Shown: positions 18,075-26,627 of the stretch, piece by piece
Numbering within the stretch: position 1 is the stretch's first letter
Layout of the letters: every line of letters begins with the position of its first letter
DNA from: an uncultured Alphaproteobacteria bacterium
GTDB taxonomy: Bacteria > Pseudomonadota > Alphaproteobacteria > Rs-D84
Direction: 5' to 3'
Assembly: GCA_944389185.1 (NCBI GenBank)
Contig: CALXLL010000005.1
Location: forward strand, 1 to 50,514
Length of the DNA: 50,514 nt
The notes under the pieces: generated by a model
Databases searched by the model: none
Seen by the model: only the letters and a program-made list of their open reading frames with translations
What the model was told of the DNA's origin: nothing
Translations under genes and position numbers: made by a program

Positions 18075-19019
18075 ATGAAAGAATACTTAGATATATTACG
18101 CAACATTTATACAAATTGTAAAGATATCAGGAACAATCGCACAGGCATTCCAGATATAGGTCTTGGGGCAGGCGCAGTATTCGTCCATGATATGGATATG
18201 GGTTTTCCTTTATTAACCACAAAGAAAATGGGGCTTAAAAATATAGCCACAGAATTAGAGTTTTTTATTCGCGGAATAACCGATAAAAAGTGGCTTCAAG
18301 ATAGGAATTGTCATATTTGGGACGAATGGGCCAACCCGATAAAAGTAGAACAGACTTATAATATAATAGTAACCAACAAACCAAGATTATCAATTGCGGC
18401 AAGAACGAATATTCGTAATGAAATTATGGATAAAGAGCGCGATTTAGGTCCGATATATGGTTTTCAATGGCGACATTTTGGCGGACAATATAAATGGAAC
18501 CCGAACGACCCAGAAAATAATTTTGACTATAAAAAACCTGGAATTGACCAAGTAAAAAACGCAATAGATAAACTAAAAAACAATCCAAACGACCGAAGAA
18601 TTATAGTCAGCGCATGGAATCCTGCAGCTATTTCAGAAATGGCTTTACCTCCTTGCCACATGATGCATCAGCTTATCGTTCGGGACGGCAAATTATCTCT
18701 GATATGGACGCAACGTTCTTGCGATATGTTTCTGGGCGTTCCTTATAACATAGCAAGCTATGCTTTATTATTATTGCTTTATGCCAAAGAAGCGGGATTA
18801 AAACCGGGAATATTAAAGGGCGAATTACACGATGCACATATTTATACAAATCACCTTTCTCAAGTAAAAGAACAACTTTCTCGCAAGCCTTACAAATTAC
18901 CGCGCGTAGAAATACCAGACGAAAATTGGAAAGGCATGCTGAACTGGCACGCAAACGGTGGTTTCAAGCTGAAAGACTATGTATGCCACGAAAAGTTAAC
19001 CGCCCAAGTTGCAAGATAG
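18075..19019 (+). CDS. thyA: thymidylate synthase
   Basis: 314 residues from ATG 18075 (MKEYLDILRN) with AAAGGATT upstream. It methylates dUMP to dTMP using methylenetetrahydrofolate. The nucleophile is C194 in LPPCHMMHQ. Other landmarks are RTGIPDIG, LLTTKKMGLKNI, QWRHFGGQY, QRSCDMFLGVPYNIASYALL and DAHIYTNH. It is longer than the 264-residue E. coli enzyme, mainly through an insertion near residues 95-130, a form seen in several lineages. No folA follows. Confidence 0.96.
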   Translation: MKEYLDILRNIYTNCKDIRNNRTGIPDIGLGAGAVFVHDMDMGFPLLTTKKMGLKNIATELEFFIRGITDKKWLQDRNCHIWDEWANPIKVEQTYNIIVTNKPRLSIAARTNIRNEIMDKERDLGPIYGFQWRHFGGQYKWNPNDPENNFDYKKPGIDQVKNAIDKLKNNPNDRRIIVSAWNPAAISEMALPPCHMMHQLIVRDGKLSLIWTQRSCDMFLGVPYNIASYALLLLLYAKEAGLKPGILKGELHDAHIYTNHLSQVKEQLSRKPYKLPRVEIPDENWKGMLNWHANGGFKLKDYVCHEKLTAQVAR

Positions 19020-19071
19020 AAAAACGCACCGTTAATCAGACAATAGTCTTTTTATAATATTTTGAAAACGC

Positions 19072-19100
19072 TTGATTTTTATTAGGCGACAGGTTATAAT
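19072..19100 (+). promoter_or_regulatory. rpsA promoter and leader start
   Basis: TTGATT (19072-19077), 17-base spacer, TATAAT (19095-19100). The following ~100-base leader contains a possible long-range stem between TGTGGG near 19114 and CCCACA near 19143. The gene has no clear Shine-Dalgarno, as in other rpsA genes subject to S1 autoregulation. Confidence 0.7.
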
Positions 19101-19207
19101 CAGGCTGATTTTGTGGGTGGGCACAAAGTCAATCCGATTAACCCCACAAGACCTCGTAATAAATAAACAAAAATATTTATACGACGGCAAGCAAATAAAA
19201 ATCTTTT

Positions 19208-20896
19208 ATGAAAGACTTATCTAAAGATTTATATAATCCTGTTGCTGGCGAAGATTTCGTTCAGTTATTCAATCAAAATTATGGTAACCAAGAAACTTTA
19301 CAAGGCTATGCCACAAAGGGAACCGTTAAAGATATTCGCGGTGACTTTGCTGTTGTTGACGTAGGTTTAAAATCAGAAGGTCGCGTTCCTTTAAAAGAAT
19401 TTGGCGCATCTGTTCCTTCTGTTGGTGACATAATTGACGTTTTTGTTGAACGCTATGAATCACGTGAAGGCACAGCGATTTTGTCTTACACCAAGGCTCG
19501 TGCAGAAAAGGTATGGAAAGAATTGGAAAAGACCGTTGCAGAAGGCATTGATCCAGAAGGAACGATTATTGACGTTGTCCGCGGTGGGTATACCGTTGAC
19601 ATCAATGGCGTATTTGCGTTTATGCCTTCTTCACAAGTAGACCACAAACCTGTTCGCGATCCAAAATCGCTTATAGGCTTAAAAGACAAGTTCCGTGTAT
19701 TAAAAATGGATGCATTACGCACTAATGCTATTGTTTCTCGTCGTGCAATTCAAGCAGACGCAATTGCAGCTGCACAAAAAGAAGCAATGAAAAACATTGA
19801 GTTAGGCGCAGTAATAGAAGGAACGGTTAAGAACATCACAGACTATGGCGTATTCGTAGATTTGGGTGGTATTGACGGTTTATTACACGTAACTGATTTA
19901 TCTTGGAAACGTGTAAATCATCCTCGCGAGCTTGTTCACGTTGGTGAAAAAATCAAAGTCAAAGTTATACAATTTGATCCTGAAACACATCGTATTTCTT
20001 TGGGTGCAAAACAGTTAGAAGAAGACCCTTGGGAAACTGCTTCTCGTGCGTTTAACGTAGGGGATACAGTCACAGGTAAAGTATCTTCTTTAACCGATTA
20101 CGGTGCGTTTATTGATCTTGGCAATAACATTGAAGGCTTGGTTCATATGTCTGAATTATCATGGACTAATAAAAACATTCACCCAAGCAAAGTATTGCAA
20201 GTAGGTCAAGAAATAAACGTTGTTGTTCTTGACATAGATCAAGACAAACGCCGTATTTCTTTGGGATACAAGCAATTACAACCAAATCCTTGGAAAGAGT
20301 TTGCAGAAACTCATAAGGTAGGAGACGTTGTAACAGGTCCTATAAAGAATACGACTGAATTTGGTTTGTTTATTGCCTTGACACCAGAATTAGACGGTAT
20401 GGTTCATATTTCTGATTTATCTTGGAATAAGCTTGACGAAGAAGAATTGAAAAAGTTTGTTCGCGGTCAAGAAGTCACAGCCAAGATTTTGGATATCAAT
20501 CCAGAAAAAGAACGTATAACTTTGGGTATCAAACAATTAACAGAAAGCGCAGAAAACAATAGTGCCGCATTAAAGAAAGGTGCCGTTGTTTGTGGAACAG
20601 TATCTGAAATAACACCAGATGAATTGATTTTGGCATTACCAAACGATTTGAAGGGTGTTATTCGCAGAACAGATTTATCTCGTGAAAAATCTGAACAAGA
20701 TACAAGTAAGTTCACAGTAGGCGATCAAGTGGAAGCCTCTGTGGTTTCTGTTGAAGATAATACTGTCAAATTATCAATTCGTGCTTTACAAGTCACTTTG
20801 GAAAAGCAAGCAGTCAAAGAATATTCTAATCAAGCCGACAGTGGCTCTGTATTAGGAGATATCTTGGGTGCTGCAATTGAAAACAGTAAAAAATAA
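19208..20896 (+). CDS. rpsA: 30S ribosomal protein S1
   Basis: 562 residues with six S1 domains, beginning near residues 32, 117, 202, 288, 375 and 462. The central ones are most regular (TVKNITDYGVFVDLGGIDGL, GKVSSLTDYGAFIDLG). S1 unfolds and holds mRNA at the small subunit, which matters most for messages with weak Shine-Dalgarno sites. The ATG has only AAATAAAAATCTTTT upstream, so initiation is SD-poor, consistent with autogenous control known for this gene. A strong terminator follows. Confidence 0.96.
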   Translation: MKDLSKDLYNPVAGEDFVQLFNQNYGNQETLQGYATKGTVKDIRGDFAVVDVGLKSEGRVPLKEFGASVPSVGDIIDVFVERYESREGTAILSYTKARAEKVWKELEKTVAEGIDPEGTIIDVVRGGYTVDINGVFAFMPSSQVDHKPVRDPKSLIGLKDKFRVLKMDALRTNAIVSRRAIQADAIAAAQKEAMKNIELGAVIEGTVKNITDYGVFVDLGGIDGLLHVTDLSWKRVNHPRELVHVGEKIKVKVIQFDPETHRISLGAKQLEEDPWETASRAFNVGDTVTGKVSSLTDYGAFIDLGNNIEGLVHMSELSWTNKNIHPSKVLQVGQEINVVVLDIDQDKRRISLGYKQLQPNPWKEFAETHKVGDVVTGPIKNTTEFGLFIALTPELDGMVHISDLSWNKLDEEELKKFVRGQEVTAKILDINPEKERITLGIKQLTESAENNSAALKKGAVVCGTVSEITPDELILALPNDLKGVIRRTDLSREKSEQDTSKFTVGDQVEASVVSVEDNTVKLSIRALQVTLEKQAVKEYSNQADSGSVLGDILGAAIENSKK

Positions 20897-20912
20897 ACAC
20901 ACAATCAGTGTT

Positions 20913-20948
20913 AAAAAGAATCTGGCAACTTGCCAGATTCTTTTTTTT
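20913..20948 (+). terminator. rho-independent terminator after rpsA
   Basis: GAATCTGGCA (20918-20927), loop ACT, TGCCAGATTC (20931-20940), then eight T. Confidence 0.93.
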
Positions 20949-20958
20949 ATTGTATAAT
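20930..20958 (+). promoter_or_regulatory. promoter of the adenylate kinase homologue
   Basis: TTGCCA (20930-20935) inside the rpsA terminator stem, a 17-base spacer formed by the T run, and TATAAT (20953-20958). Terminator and promoter share DNA. Confidence 0.6.
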
Positions 20959-20991
20959 TTACGCGTTTAAAGAAATAAAAAGGCGAACATA

Positions 20992-21546
20992 ATGAAACCA
21001 GTAATGATAGTTCTGATGGGTGGTCAAGGTGTAGGTAAGGGCACTTTTTCTGCTATGTTAAAAGACTTACACGAATATGTGCACATAGAAATGGGCGGTA
21101 TACTTAGGACTTTGCCAAAAGAATCAGAAATTGCACAAATCATGGCGCGCGGTGAATTAGTGCCGGACGAAAAAATATTGCAATTGATACAATCAAAAAT
21201 ACCTACAAATAAAGATATAATACTTGATGGCTTTCCTAGAACAATGGACCAAGCTAAATGGTTAATAACCAATTACGCAGATATTTTTAATATACACGTA
21301 ATATATCTTGACGTTCCTGAAGAAATTATGATAAGCAGAATACAAAAAAGAATCCGTGAAGGTGGCGGTCGCCAAGACGATGCAAACGAAGAAGCAATAA
21401 AAAAACGCTTAAACACATTCTGGAAAGTAACGGTTCCTGTGATTAATTGGTTAAGCACTGTAAAAGAAATAAAGTTTTCAGACGTTGACGTAACAGGCGA
21501 TGTTAACGATAACTTTGCAAGAATACGCGAAGCTTTAAATATATAA
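20992..21546 (+). CDS. adk: adenylate kinase family protein
   Basis: 184 residues. P-loop GGQGVGKGT at 10-18; nucleotide-binding helix HIEMGGILR; DGFPRTMDQA, the AMP-site motif; and a second Arg-rich segment IQKRIREGGGRQDD. The LID is short: there is no zinc-finger or long beta LID between the IQKR helix and the following helix, as in short-form adenylate kinases. It interconverts ATP+AMP and 2 ADP. It is the best candidate adk, but another NMP kinase of the family is possible because SGDLLR is replaced by EMGGILR. Confidence 0.8.
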   Translation: MKPVMIVLMGGQGVGKGTFSAMLKDLHEYVHIEMGGILRTLPKESEIAQIMARGELVPDEKILQLIQSKIPTNKDIILDGFPRTMDQAKWLITNYADIFNIHVIYLDVPEEIMISRIQKRIREGGGRQDDANEEAIKKRLNTFWKVTVPVINWLSTVKEIKFSDVDVTGDVNDNFARIREALNI

Positions 21547-21553
21547 AAGAAAT

Positions 21554-21584
21554 AAAGAAACGCTCAGGGCTGAGCGTTTCTTTT
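21554..21584 (+). terminator. rho-independent terminator
   Basis: AAAGAAACGCTCA (21554-21566), loop GGGC, TGAGCGTTTCTTT (21571-21583). Confidence 0.92.
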
Positions 21585-21620
21585 ATCCCATTTTTTGTCT
21601 AGATTTAAAAAAGTTAACAA

Positions 21621-21677
21621 CAGGTTCGATTCTTAAAATTAATATTCCAAGGATTTTATGGTCGGGGTGACAGGAAT
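21621..21677. repeat. 57-bp direct repeat with partial tRNA-Pro 3' end
   Basis: Bases 21621-21677 match 21760-21816 exactly and stop where the tRNA T-arm would continue. It therefore carries only the last ~20 bases of tRNA-Pro plus its downstream flank. This is the pattern left by site-specific integration at a tRNA 3' end or by a tandem duplication. Confidence 0.85.
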
Positions 21678-21745
21678 GCTTCGCCACCTTGACACATTTG
21701 CTTCACAAACCGGCATACTTCCGTCTGCCTTGTGTCTGCGGTTCA

Positions 21746-21765
21746 AACCTGCGATTTCGCAGGTT
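21746..21765. repeat. short palindrome at the repeat junction
   Basis: AACCTGCGA (21746-21754), TT, TCGCAGGTT (21757-21765). Its right arm forms the first bases of the second 57-bp repeat and matches the tRNA T-arm in sequence. Confidence 0.7.
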
Positions 21766-21816
21766 CGATTCTTAAAATTAATATTCCAAGGATTTTATGG
21801 TCGGGGTGACAGGAAT
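21760..21816. repeat. 57-bp direct repeat, copy joined to intact tRNA-Pro
   Basis: Second copy of the repeat at 21621-21677. Here it continues into the complete tRNA-Pro gene, so this is the functional side of the duplication. Confidence 0.85.
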
Positions 21817-21874
21817 CGAACCTGCGACCCCTTGCACCCCATGCAAGTACTCTACCAGTCTGAGCTACACCCCG
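21798..21874 (-). tRNA. tRNA-Pro (GGG)
   Basis: 77 nt including an encoded CCA (21798-21800). The acceptor CGGGGTG pairs with CACCCCG. The anticodon arm CTTGC-ATGGGGT-GCAAG gives anticodon GGG. The T-arm GCAGGTTCGATTCCTGT is canonical with one weak pair. Confidence 0.95.
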
Positions 21875-21997
21875 ACATAGCTTTATTTATACAATTCTAT
21901 TTTTATCTTTGCAAGCAGTTATTTTCTGCTTGCACGAATCGCTAAAATATTACTAGTATTCCGATATCGGTTAGTCCAAAAACAGTAGGAGTCATCC

Positions 21998-22378
21998 GTG
22001 ATAATAGGAACAGGTATTGATTTAGTAGAAAGCGACAGATTTTTAGATTGGTCAGCTTTCAAAAAGCAACGCATATTTACAAAAAAAGAATTAGAATATG
22101 CAGATGCTGACAATGCAAACGCAGAAAAACATCTTGCTAACTTCTGGGCAGCACGTGAAGCGTTCTTAAAAGCTATTGGTGTTGGCTTTGGTGATGATAT
22201 TGCTTTTTCCGATGTGTCTGTTATTCATGACGAAACAGGCGCACCAGAATTATTAATTGCAGGTGGCGCCAAAGCCTACTTGAAAGAAAAAGCAGGAACC
22301 AATGTAAAAATTCATTTATCTATAACAGACCAATCAGATTATTCTCTGGCTATGGTTATAATAGAACAAGTGCAATAA
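21998..22378 (+). CDS. acpS: holo-[acyl-carrier-protein] synthase
   Basis: 126 residues, starting at GTG 21998-22000 with TAGGAG placed 8 bases upstream. It transfers phosphopantetheine from CoA to ACP. The magnesium-binding Asp is in MIIGTGIDLVESDRF (D8) and the Glu in FWAAREAFLKAIG. The C-terminal strand VKIHLSITDQSDYSLAMVI is typical. Usual length for AcpS. It shares a terminator with the convergent gene at 22409. Confidence 0.96.
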   Translation: MIIGTGIDLVESDRFLDWSAFKKQRIFTKKELEYADADNANAEKHLANFWAAREAFLKAIGVGFGDDIAFSDVSVIHDETGAPELLIAGGAKAYLKEKAGTNVKIHLSITDQSDYSLAMVIIEQVQ

Positions 22379-22411
22379 AAAACTCTGTTATTTTTAACAG
22401 AGTTTTTTTTA
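22378..22411. terminator. bidirectional terminator
   Basis: AACTCTGTTA (22381-22390), loop TTTT, TAACAGAGTT (22395-22404), with A and T runs on either side. It separates the convergent acpS and 22409 genes. Confidence 0.9.
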
Positions 22412-24589
22412 CAATGGCGGAAAACATTCACCGGTATCATCTGAACAACAAGCATATGTCCCATCAGACATAGTAGAAAAAGTTTCACCTGGGCAACAAC
22501 CATTTACGTCCGGCAAAGCCCCACCAGCACATTCTGAAAAATCATTATCTGTTTCATATCCTGTCCCTGCAACAAACATGTTTTCCTGTTGTGAAACATT
22601 ATACGCCGGCTTATCAACGCTTGAAGTTATTGGCTGTTGAGATTCTATCACAGAATCCTGCGTTTTATTATCTTCTTGTTCGGTCGTAATAAACGGTGAA
22701 TAAGTTATATCTACGCTTCCAGAATTATCCACAACAGGTTCTAAAAAAACAACAGGATCTTCTTCAACAACCGCATCAGAATCAGATAAGACCTGAACAG
22801 TTACAGGTTGTAATTCTATGCCTTCATCTATAAAAACCTCGTTTGTGGTGTCTTCGTTTTCTTTAAGCGTTTCTACTTCTACGGGTTCTAGGACTTCAGG
22901 TTCATCAACAATATTAATAACAGGCTCAACTGGCGCAGGTTGTGTTTCTATTTCAACAACATCGTTTACTTTGACCTCTGGGATATCAACAGGCATTACA
23001 GATTCTGTTACTTTTTCTGTATCGTTAACAGCAGCAATATCAGGAACAGTATTATTCCCACTATTTTTCTGATACATCCATAATGTAAATATAGATAACA
23101 CTATTAATAAAATTAATAAAGCATAGTAAAATATACTATTTTTTTTGCGATCTGTATTCTTTATATCTGTAACTGGTGCACCAACCGGTGAAACAGGCCT
23201 TACATTATTGTCAGAATATACATCAGAAACATCTTTTACTTCTTGCGTTTCAGAAGTATTTTCAATGATTTTTTCTTCGTTGTTCATATTCTTATTAAAC
23301 TCGCTTTCTTTTTCCGAAGGTAATACCACATCAGGCGCACGCAAAGAATCTAATACAGATAAATTATCTTCTTTTTCGTTGCTGTCTTTATTTTCTTCTA
23401 TCACAGGCGTCACATTTAATGGTTTATATTCGTCTTCATTTAAATCTTGCTCTATCTTTTGTGTATCTTCTAAATCTTTAATTTCATCAACTGGTGGCGT
23501 GAAGAATAAATTATCTGTATTTATATTATTATTAATACTATCGTTTTTGTTTAATTCTTCTGTATTAACAAAATTATTTGATGAATCAGTATCTTGTAAA
23601 TCGCTATTCATAGACTCATCAACATCAAAGTTTATAGGTTTAAACGCTATTTCTTCATTTAATATTTCTGGGTCTTTATCAAATAACGGTTTAATTGGTT
23701 CTTCAGCTTCTTCCGCATCAACAGTCACATCAGCAGTGTTATCAAAATCAATATCATTATTAACACTATTATTAACAATATAATTTTCAGTTTCGTTTAT
23801 TGACTCCTTATCTTCTGTTTCAGGATCATATTCTTCAACGGGTTTTATAACAGCTATGTCGTTATTTGATTGCTTTACTGGTAAACTAGTATTGTTTTCA
23901 ACCTTTACAGTTCCGCTGTCGTTTTTTGTTATTCTGCGAACAAGTTCAATCTCTTCATCTGCAGCCAACAACCTTTTTTCTGCATTTGCAATTCTTTTTT
24001 TTGCTCTTTTAATTTTATCGTTAACAATGTCTATCTGAGCTTCTGTTCTTAAAATCTTTGCGGCAGATTGCTTGGTTGGTTCTTTACCAATCTTTTTTTT
24101 CTGCGAGGCTAGTTTAGCCTTTAATTCTTTCAATTTTACTTGTAAATCAGTTATAGATTCATTTGTTTTTTCAATTGTTTCTCTTGCTTTTTCGGCAGAG
24201 CTTTGGGCGGCGTCCAATCTGTCAAAAGCAATTCTTTTAACGGCGGCTTGTCTAAAAGACAACAAATCATTTAATTCATCTTCAATATCTTGACCGTTTT
24301 CAAAGGCGTTTATTAAATCTGCGTATTCGCGTAACCCCGTATAATCAACATCCAGTTTTTGATACAAATTATCTTTCTTTGGTCGAACTGTTTCCAAATC
24401 TATACCATAGTCATTAGATAAAATATCATCCCACTTTCTATTAGAAACAGGGTTTATAACCAAAAGAACATTCGTCTTAATTCCATCGTTGGTGTAATCA
24501 ACAACAAAAACTAACTTGCCATCAGCATCAAAATAAGCCCTTATCTTATTTCCCTGAATATCAAAATCTTTATATGTTAATTTTCTCAT
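22409..24589 (-). CDS. single-pass membrane protein with coiled coil and Cys-rich C-terminus
   Basis: 726 residues, not recognised. Residues 1-120 form a small N-terminal domain (AYFDADGKLVFVVDYTNDG). Residues ~115-215 are a Lys/Glu/Ala-rich coiled coil. Residues ~220-480 are an acidic, Asn-rich low-complexity region. One membrane helix lies at about 485-505 (ALLILLIVLSIFTLWMY). A Val/Glu/Pro-rich linker then leads to a Cys-rich end (about 685-726) containing CAGGALPDVNGCCPGE and YACCSDDTGECFPPL. With no signal peptide, the coiled coil is probably cytoplasmic and the Cys domain periplasmic. The double-Cys style recalls the secreted protein at 26628. Gene start is preceded by AGAGAGGAATAAA. 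Confidence 0.75.
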   Translation of the reverse strand: MRKLTYKDFDIQGNKIRAYFDADGKLVFVVDYTNDGIKTNVLLVINPVSNRKWDDILSNDYGIDLETVRPKKDNLYQKLDVDYTGLREYADLINAFENGQDIEDELNDLLSFRQAAVKRIAFDRLDAAQSSAEKARETIEKTNESITDLQVKLKELKAKLASQKKKIGKEPTKQSAAKILRTEAQIDIVNDKIKRAKKRIANAEKRLLAADEEIELVRRITKNDSGTVKVENNTSLPVKQSNNDIAVIKPVEEYDPETEDKESINETENYIVNNSVNNDIDFDNTADVTVDAEEAEEPIKPLFDKDPEILNEEIAFKPINFDVDESMNSDLQDTDSSNNFVNTEELNKNDSINNNINTDNLFFTPPVDEIKDLEDTQKIEQDLNEDEYKPLNVTPVIEENKDSNEKEDNLSVLDSLRAPDVVLPSEKESEFNKNMNNEEKIIENTSETQEVKDVSDVYSDNNVRPVSPVGAPVTDIKNTDRKKNSIFYYALLILLIVLSIFTLWMYQKNSGNNTVPDIAAVNDTEKVTESVMPVDIPEVKVNDVVEIETQPAPVEPVINIVDEPEVLEPVEVETLKENEDTTNEVFIDEGIELQPVTVQVLSDSDAVVEEDPVVFLEPVVDNSGSVDITYSPFITTEQEDNKTQDSVIESQQPITSSVDKPAYNVSQQENMFVAGTGYETDNDFSECAGGALPDVNGCCPGETFSTMSDGTYACCSDDTGECFPPL

Positions 24590-24631
24590 TTTATTCCTCT
24601 CTCTTTTGGCTATCTCTGACGCATTAACAAG

Positions 24632-25177
24632 TTATTGTTTTTTCTTTGGCGGAGTGAACTGATACGCTTGTTTGCAATGTTCATAGCAATAAGGTTTTCC
24701 GACGAAAACCGGTTCACCACAGAAATGAAAGTTTTCAGAATCTGGATCACCAATCGGCCAGCGACACTGATTAGGCTTTAAATTAGCCATTTCCAAAGAA
24801 TGCTGTATTATTCTTTGATGCATAGCCAAAGATTTTGCACCAGATTTTTTACTTTTTGGTTCAACAGAATCTTTATTTTGTTTTTTTATAGCTTTATTTT
24901 TTAACGAAACGGAGCTTACTTTTTTTACTTCTGCAGATTTTTTGCTTTTATCTTTTTTTACCGCTTCTTTTGTAGTAGATTTTTTTTCTTTTGTAGCCAC
25001 AGCTTTATCAGCGACGGGCGCACCACCGGCCTTAGAATTCCAGCCCAAACGATTTAGCTTACCGACAATAGCGTTTTTAGACATTCCCAATCGTTTACCA
25101 ATTTCGGAAGTAGAAAGCCCTTTGCCCGTCAAGGCTTTAAGCTTTTTTAACATTATATTATCCCAGCCTTTGCTCAT
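24632..25177 (-). CDS. gcrA: GcrA-like cell cycle regulator
   Basis: 181 residues. An N-terminal helix-turn-helix (KGLSTSEIGKRLGMSKNAIVGKLNRLGW) is followed by a long Lys/Ser/Ala-rich linker. The C-terminal conserved region is QCRWPIGDPDSENFHFCG, then KPYCYEHCKQAY. This is the GcrA layout. In alphaproteobacteria GcrA binds sigma70 and promoters carrying GANTC sites methylated by CcrM. It is strong evidence for the class. It is downstream of no obvious partner; the next gene (22409) is 43 bases away on the same strand. Confidence 0.92.
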   Translation of the reverse strand: MSKGWDNIMLKKLKALTGKGLSTSEIGKRLGMSKNAIVGKLNRLGWNSKAGGAPVADKAVATKEKKSTTKEAVKKDKSKKSAEVKKVSSVSLKNKAIKKQNKDSVEPKSKKSGAKSLAMHQRIIQHSLEMANLKPNQCRWPIGDPDSENFHFCGEPVFVGKPYCYEHCKQAYQFTPPKKKQ

Positions 25178-25252
25178 TTAATTCGACCTTTATTATACTA
25201 ATTATGTTATAATTCTATCATAATTCCGATTCGAAACGCAAGGAGGAAAAAT

Positions 25253-25711
25253 ATGATTTACTATCTAATTTTCGTTTGTTTATCTTTGCTCAGCTTATGG
25301 CTTGCCTGGAAAATATCCGTCACAGATTTTAAAAGAAGGATTATACCCGACGTTTACCTTTTTCCTTTAATGTTAATAGGTTTGATATTCGTAGTATTTT
25401 TTCCTTGGATATGTTCCGTTCAAGAATCTGTTTTAGGTGCCTTCTTTGGTTATGGTCTGGCAATGATAACAGGTATATTATTTTCAAAAATAAGACCTGA
25501 TTTAGATTCACCAATCGGTATGGGGGATATAAAGATGCTTTCTGCAGGTGGTTTATGGCTTGGGGTTACGGGTTTGTCCATAGCTTTAATACTGTCTTGC
25601 ATATTCGGCAGTGCTTGGGGTTGGTATAAAAAGCAAAAATATATCCCTTTTGGTCCTTTCTTTATAGCAAGCAGTTTTTTAACTTTAATTATTTTAAGGT
25701 TTTTGCTATAA
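25253..25711 (+). CDS. small prepilin peptidase (A24 family)
   Basis: A 152-residue polytopic membrane protein. The two catalytic aspartates of the aspartic A24 peptidases are visible in SVTDFKRRIIPD and GMGDIKMLSAGG. There is no N-terminal methylase domain, so it is the short CpaA/TadV-like form. It would cleave type IV prepilin-like leaders at the membrane. The ribosome site is AAGGAGGAAAA. It begins a plus-strand run with four secreted proteins and no visible pilin, ATPase or secretin. Its substrate must therefore lie elsewhere or be unconventional. Confidence 0.88.
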   Translation: MIYYLIFVCLSLLSLWLAWKISVTDFKRRIIPDVYLFPLMLIGLIFVVFFPWICSVQESVLGAFFGYGLAMITGILFSKIRPDLDSPIGMGDIKMLSAGGLWLGVTGLSIALILSCIFGSAWGWYKKQKYIPFGPFFIASSFLTLIILRFLL

Positions 25712-25735
25712 TTAAATAAATAAAAGGGCAGGGAG

Positions 25736-26626
25736 ATGATTTCTAAAGCTTATATACCAGCTATTTTTCTAGCACTGGGTTTTATACAGACCGCACGTGC
25801 CACCACTTTTCCAAGTGGAATTCAACCTTTTTCTAAATACGGTCAAATTCAGAACGTTCAAAATTATTCTTCGAATCCGTTTTGGAATCCTGACAGTCCG
25901 TATAATTTACGCATACCTCAGGCGATTTATGCCCAAGGAACAGACGTTGATACGGCAGACTGTCAAAGCATAGTAAACGCTTTAATTTATACGTATTGTA
26001 TGACTCAAAACAATTGTTTAGAAGTAAGTCTTGAAGACATCAGACCTACATTAATGGTTCAATTATCAACTTTGCCAAATCACAATTATGTGACTGCATG
26101 CGCTGGTTTCATAGACGAAGCTTTTAAGTCATATAAAGAAGCTAACAGCACGGCGGCACCGAAAGGGAATCAAGTTGTAAGTTTTCCGCAACCGACGACG
26201 GCAAATCCCAATGCCGGTGAAACAGAGCTAAATATATATAATCCATTTGCACCGCAGGTTCCAGGCTGGGCGCAAGAGATAGAAGAAAGGAAGCAAGAGC
26301 TTAAAAATCTTCAATCGCAAAACGGTGCGGGCACGGAAAGATTAGCCAAAGCAGATTTCCCAGCAACGATTGCGGACTTGTCTTTCAGTGAAAGAGTGCA
26401 AAACGCAGCAGAAGGTTATGCACCATATAAAGGGAAATCGGCATATAAGCAAATAAACGTAGTTGAAGATTCCGCCGAAACGGTTCAAAGAAAAACCGAG
26501 TATTGTAATCAGCAATTACAAAACCTTGCAATTATAGAAGCAGATATAGCGACACTACAAAATTGCCAAAAACAGAATCGTCCTATTGCAGATTGCATGG
26601 CTCTATTGAAAGGGAAATATTTATAA
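25736..26626 (+). CDS. secreted protein of unknown function
   Basis: 296 residues with a signal peptide (MISKAYIPAIFLALGFIQTARA). The N-terminal half has Cys in DTADCQSIVNALIYTYCMTQNNCLE. The middle is polar and Pro-rich. The C-terminal region is helical (EEIEERKQELKNLQSQ) and ends in a Cys-containing helix (IATLQNCQKQNRPIADC). No family recognised. It lies 24 bases after the peptidase gene and 1 base before the next start, so it is in the same operon. Confidence 0.75.
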   Translation: MISKAYIPAIFLALGFIQTARATTFPSGIQPFSKYGQIQNVQNYSSNPFWNPDSPYNLRIPQAIYAQGTDVDTADCQSIVNALIYTYCMTQNNCLEVSLEDIRPTLMVQLSTLPNHNYVTACAGFIDEAFKSYKEANSTAAPKGNQVVSFPQPTTANPNAGETELNIYNPFAPQVPGWAQEIEERKQELKNLQSQNGAGTERLAKADFPATIADLSFSERVQNAAEGYAPYKGKSAYKQINVVEDSAETVQRKTEYCNQQLQNLAIIEADIATLQNCQKQNRPIADCMALLKGKYL

Positions 26627-26627
26627 A

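Noticed and set aside
21658-21945. Plus-strand 95-codon open frame across the tRNA-Pro
   Set aside because: It runs through a tRNA gene on the other strand and its partial duplicate; the GDRNRTCDP-type reading is a known artefact of tRNA DNA.
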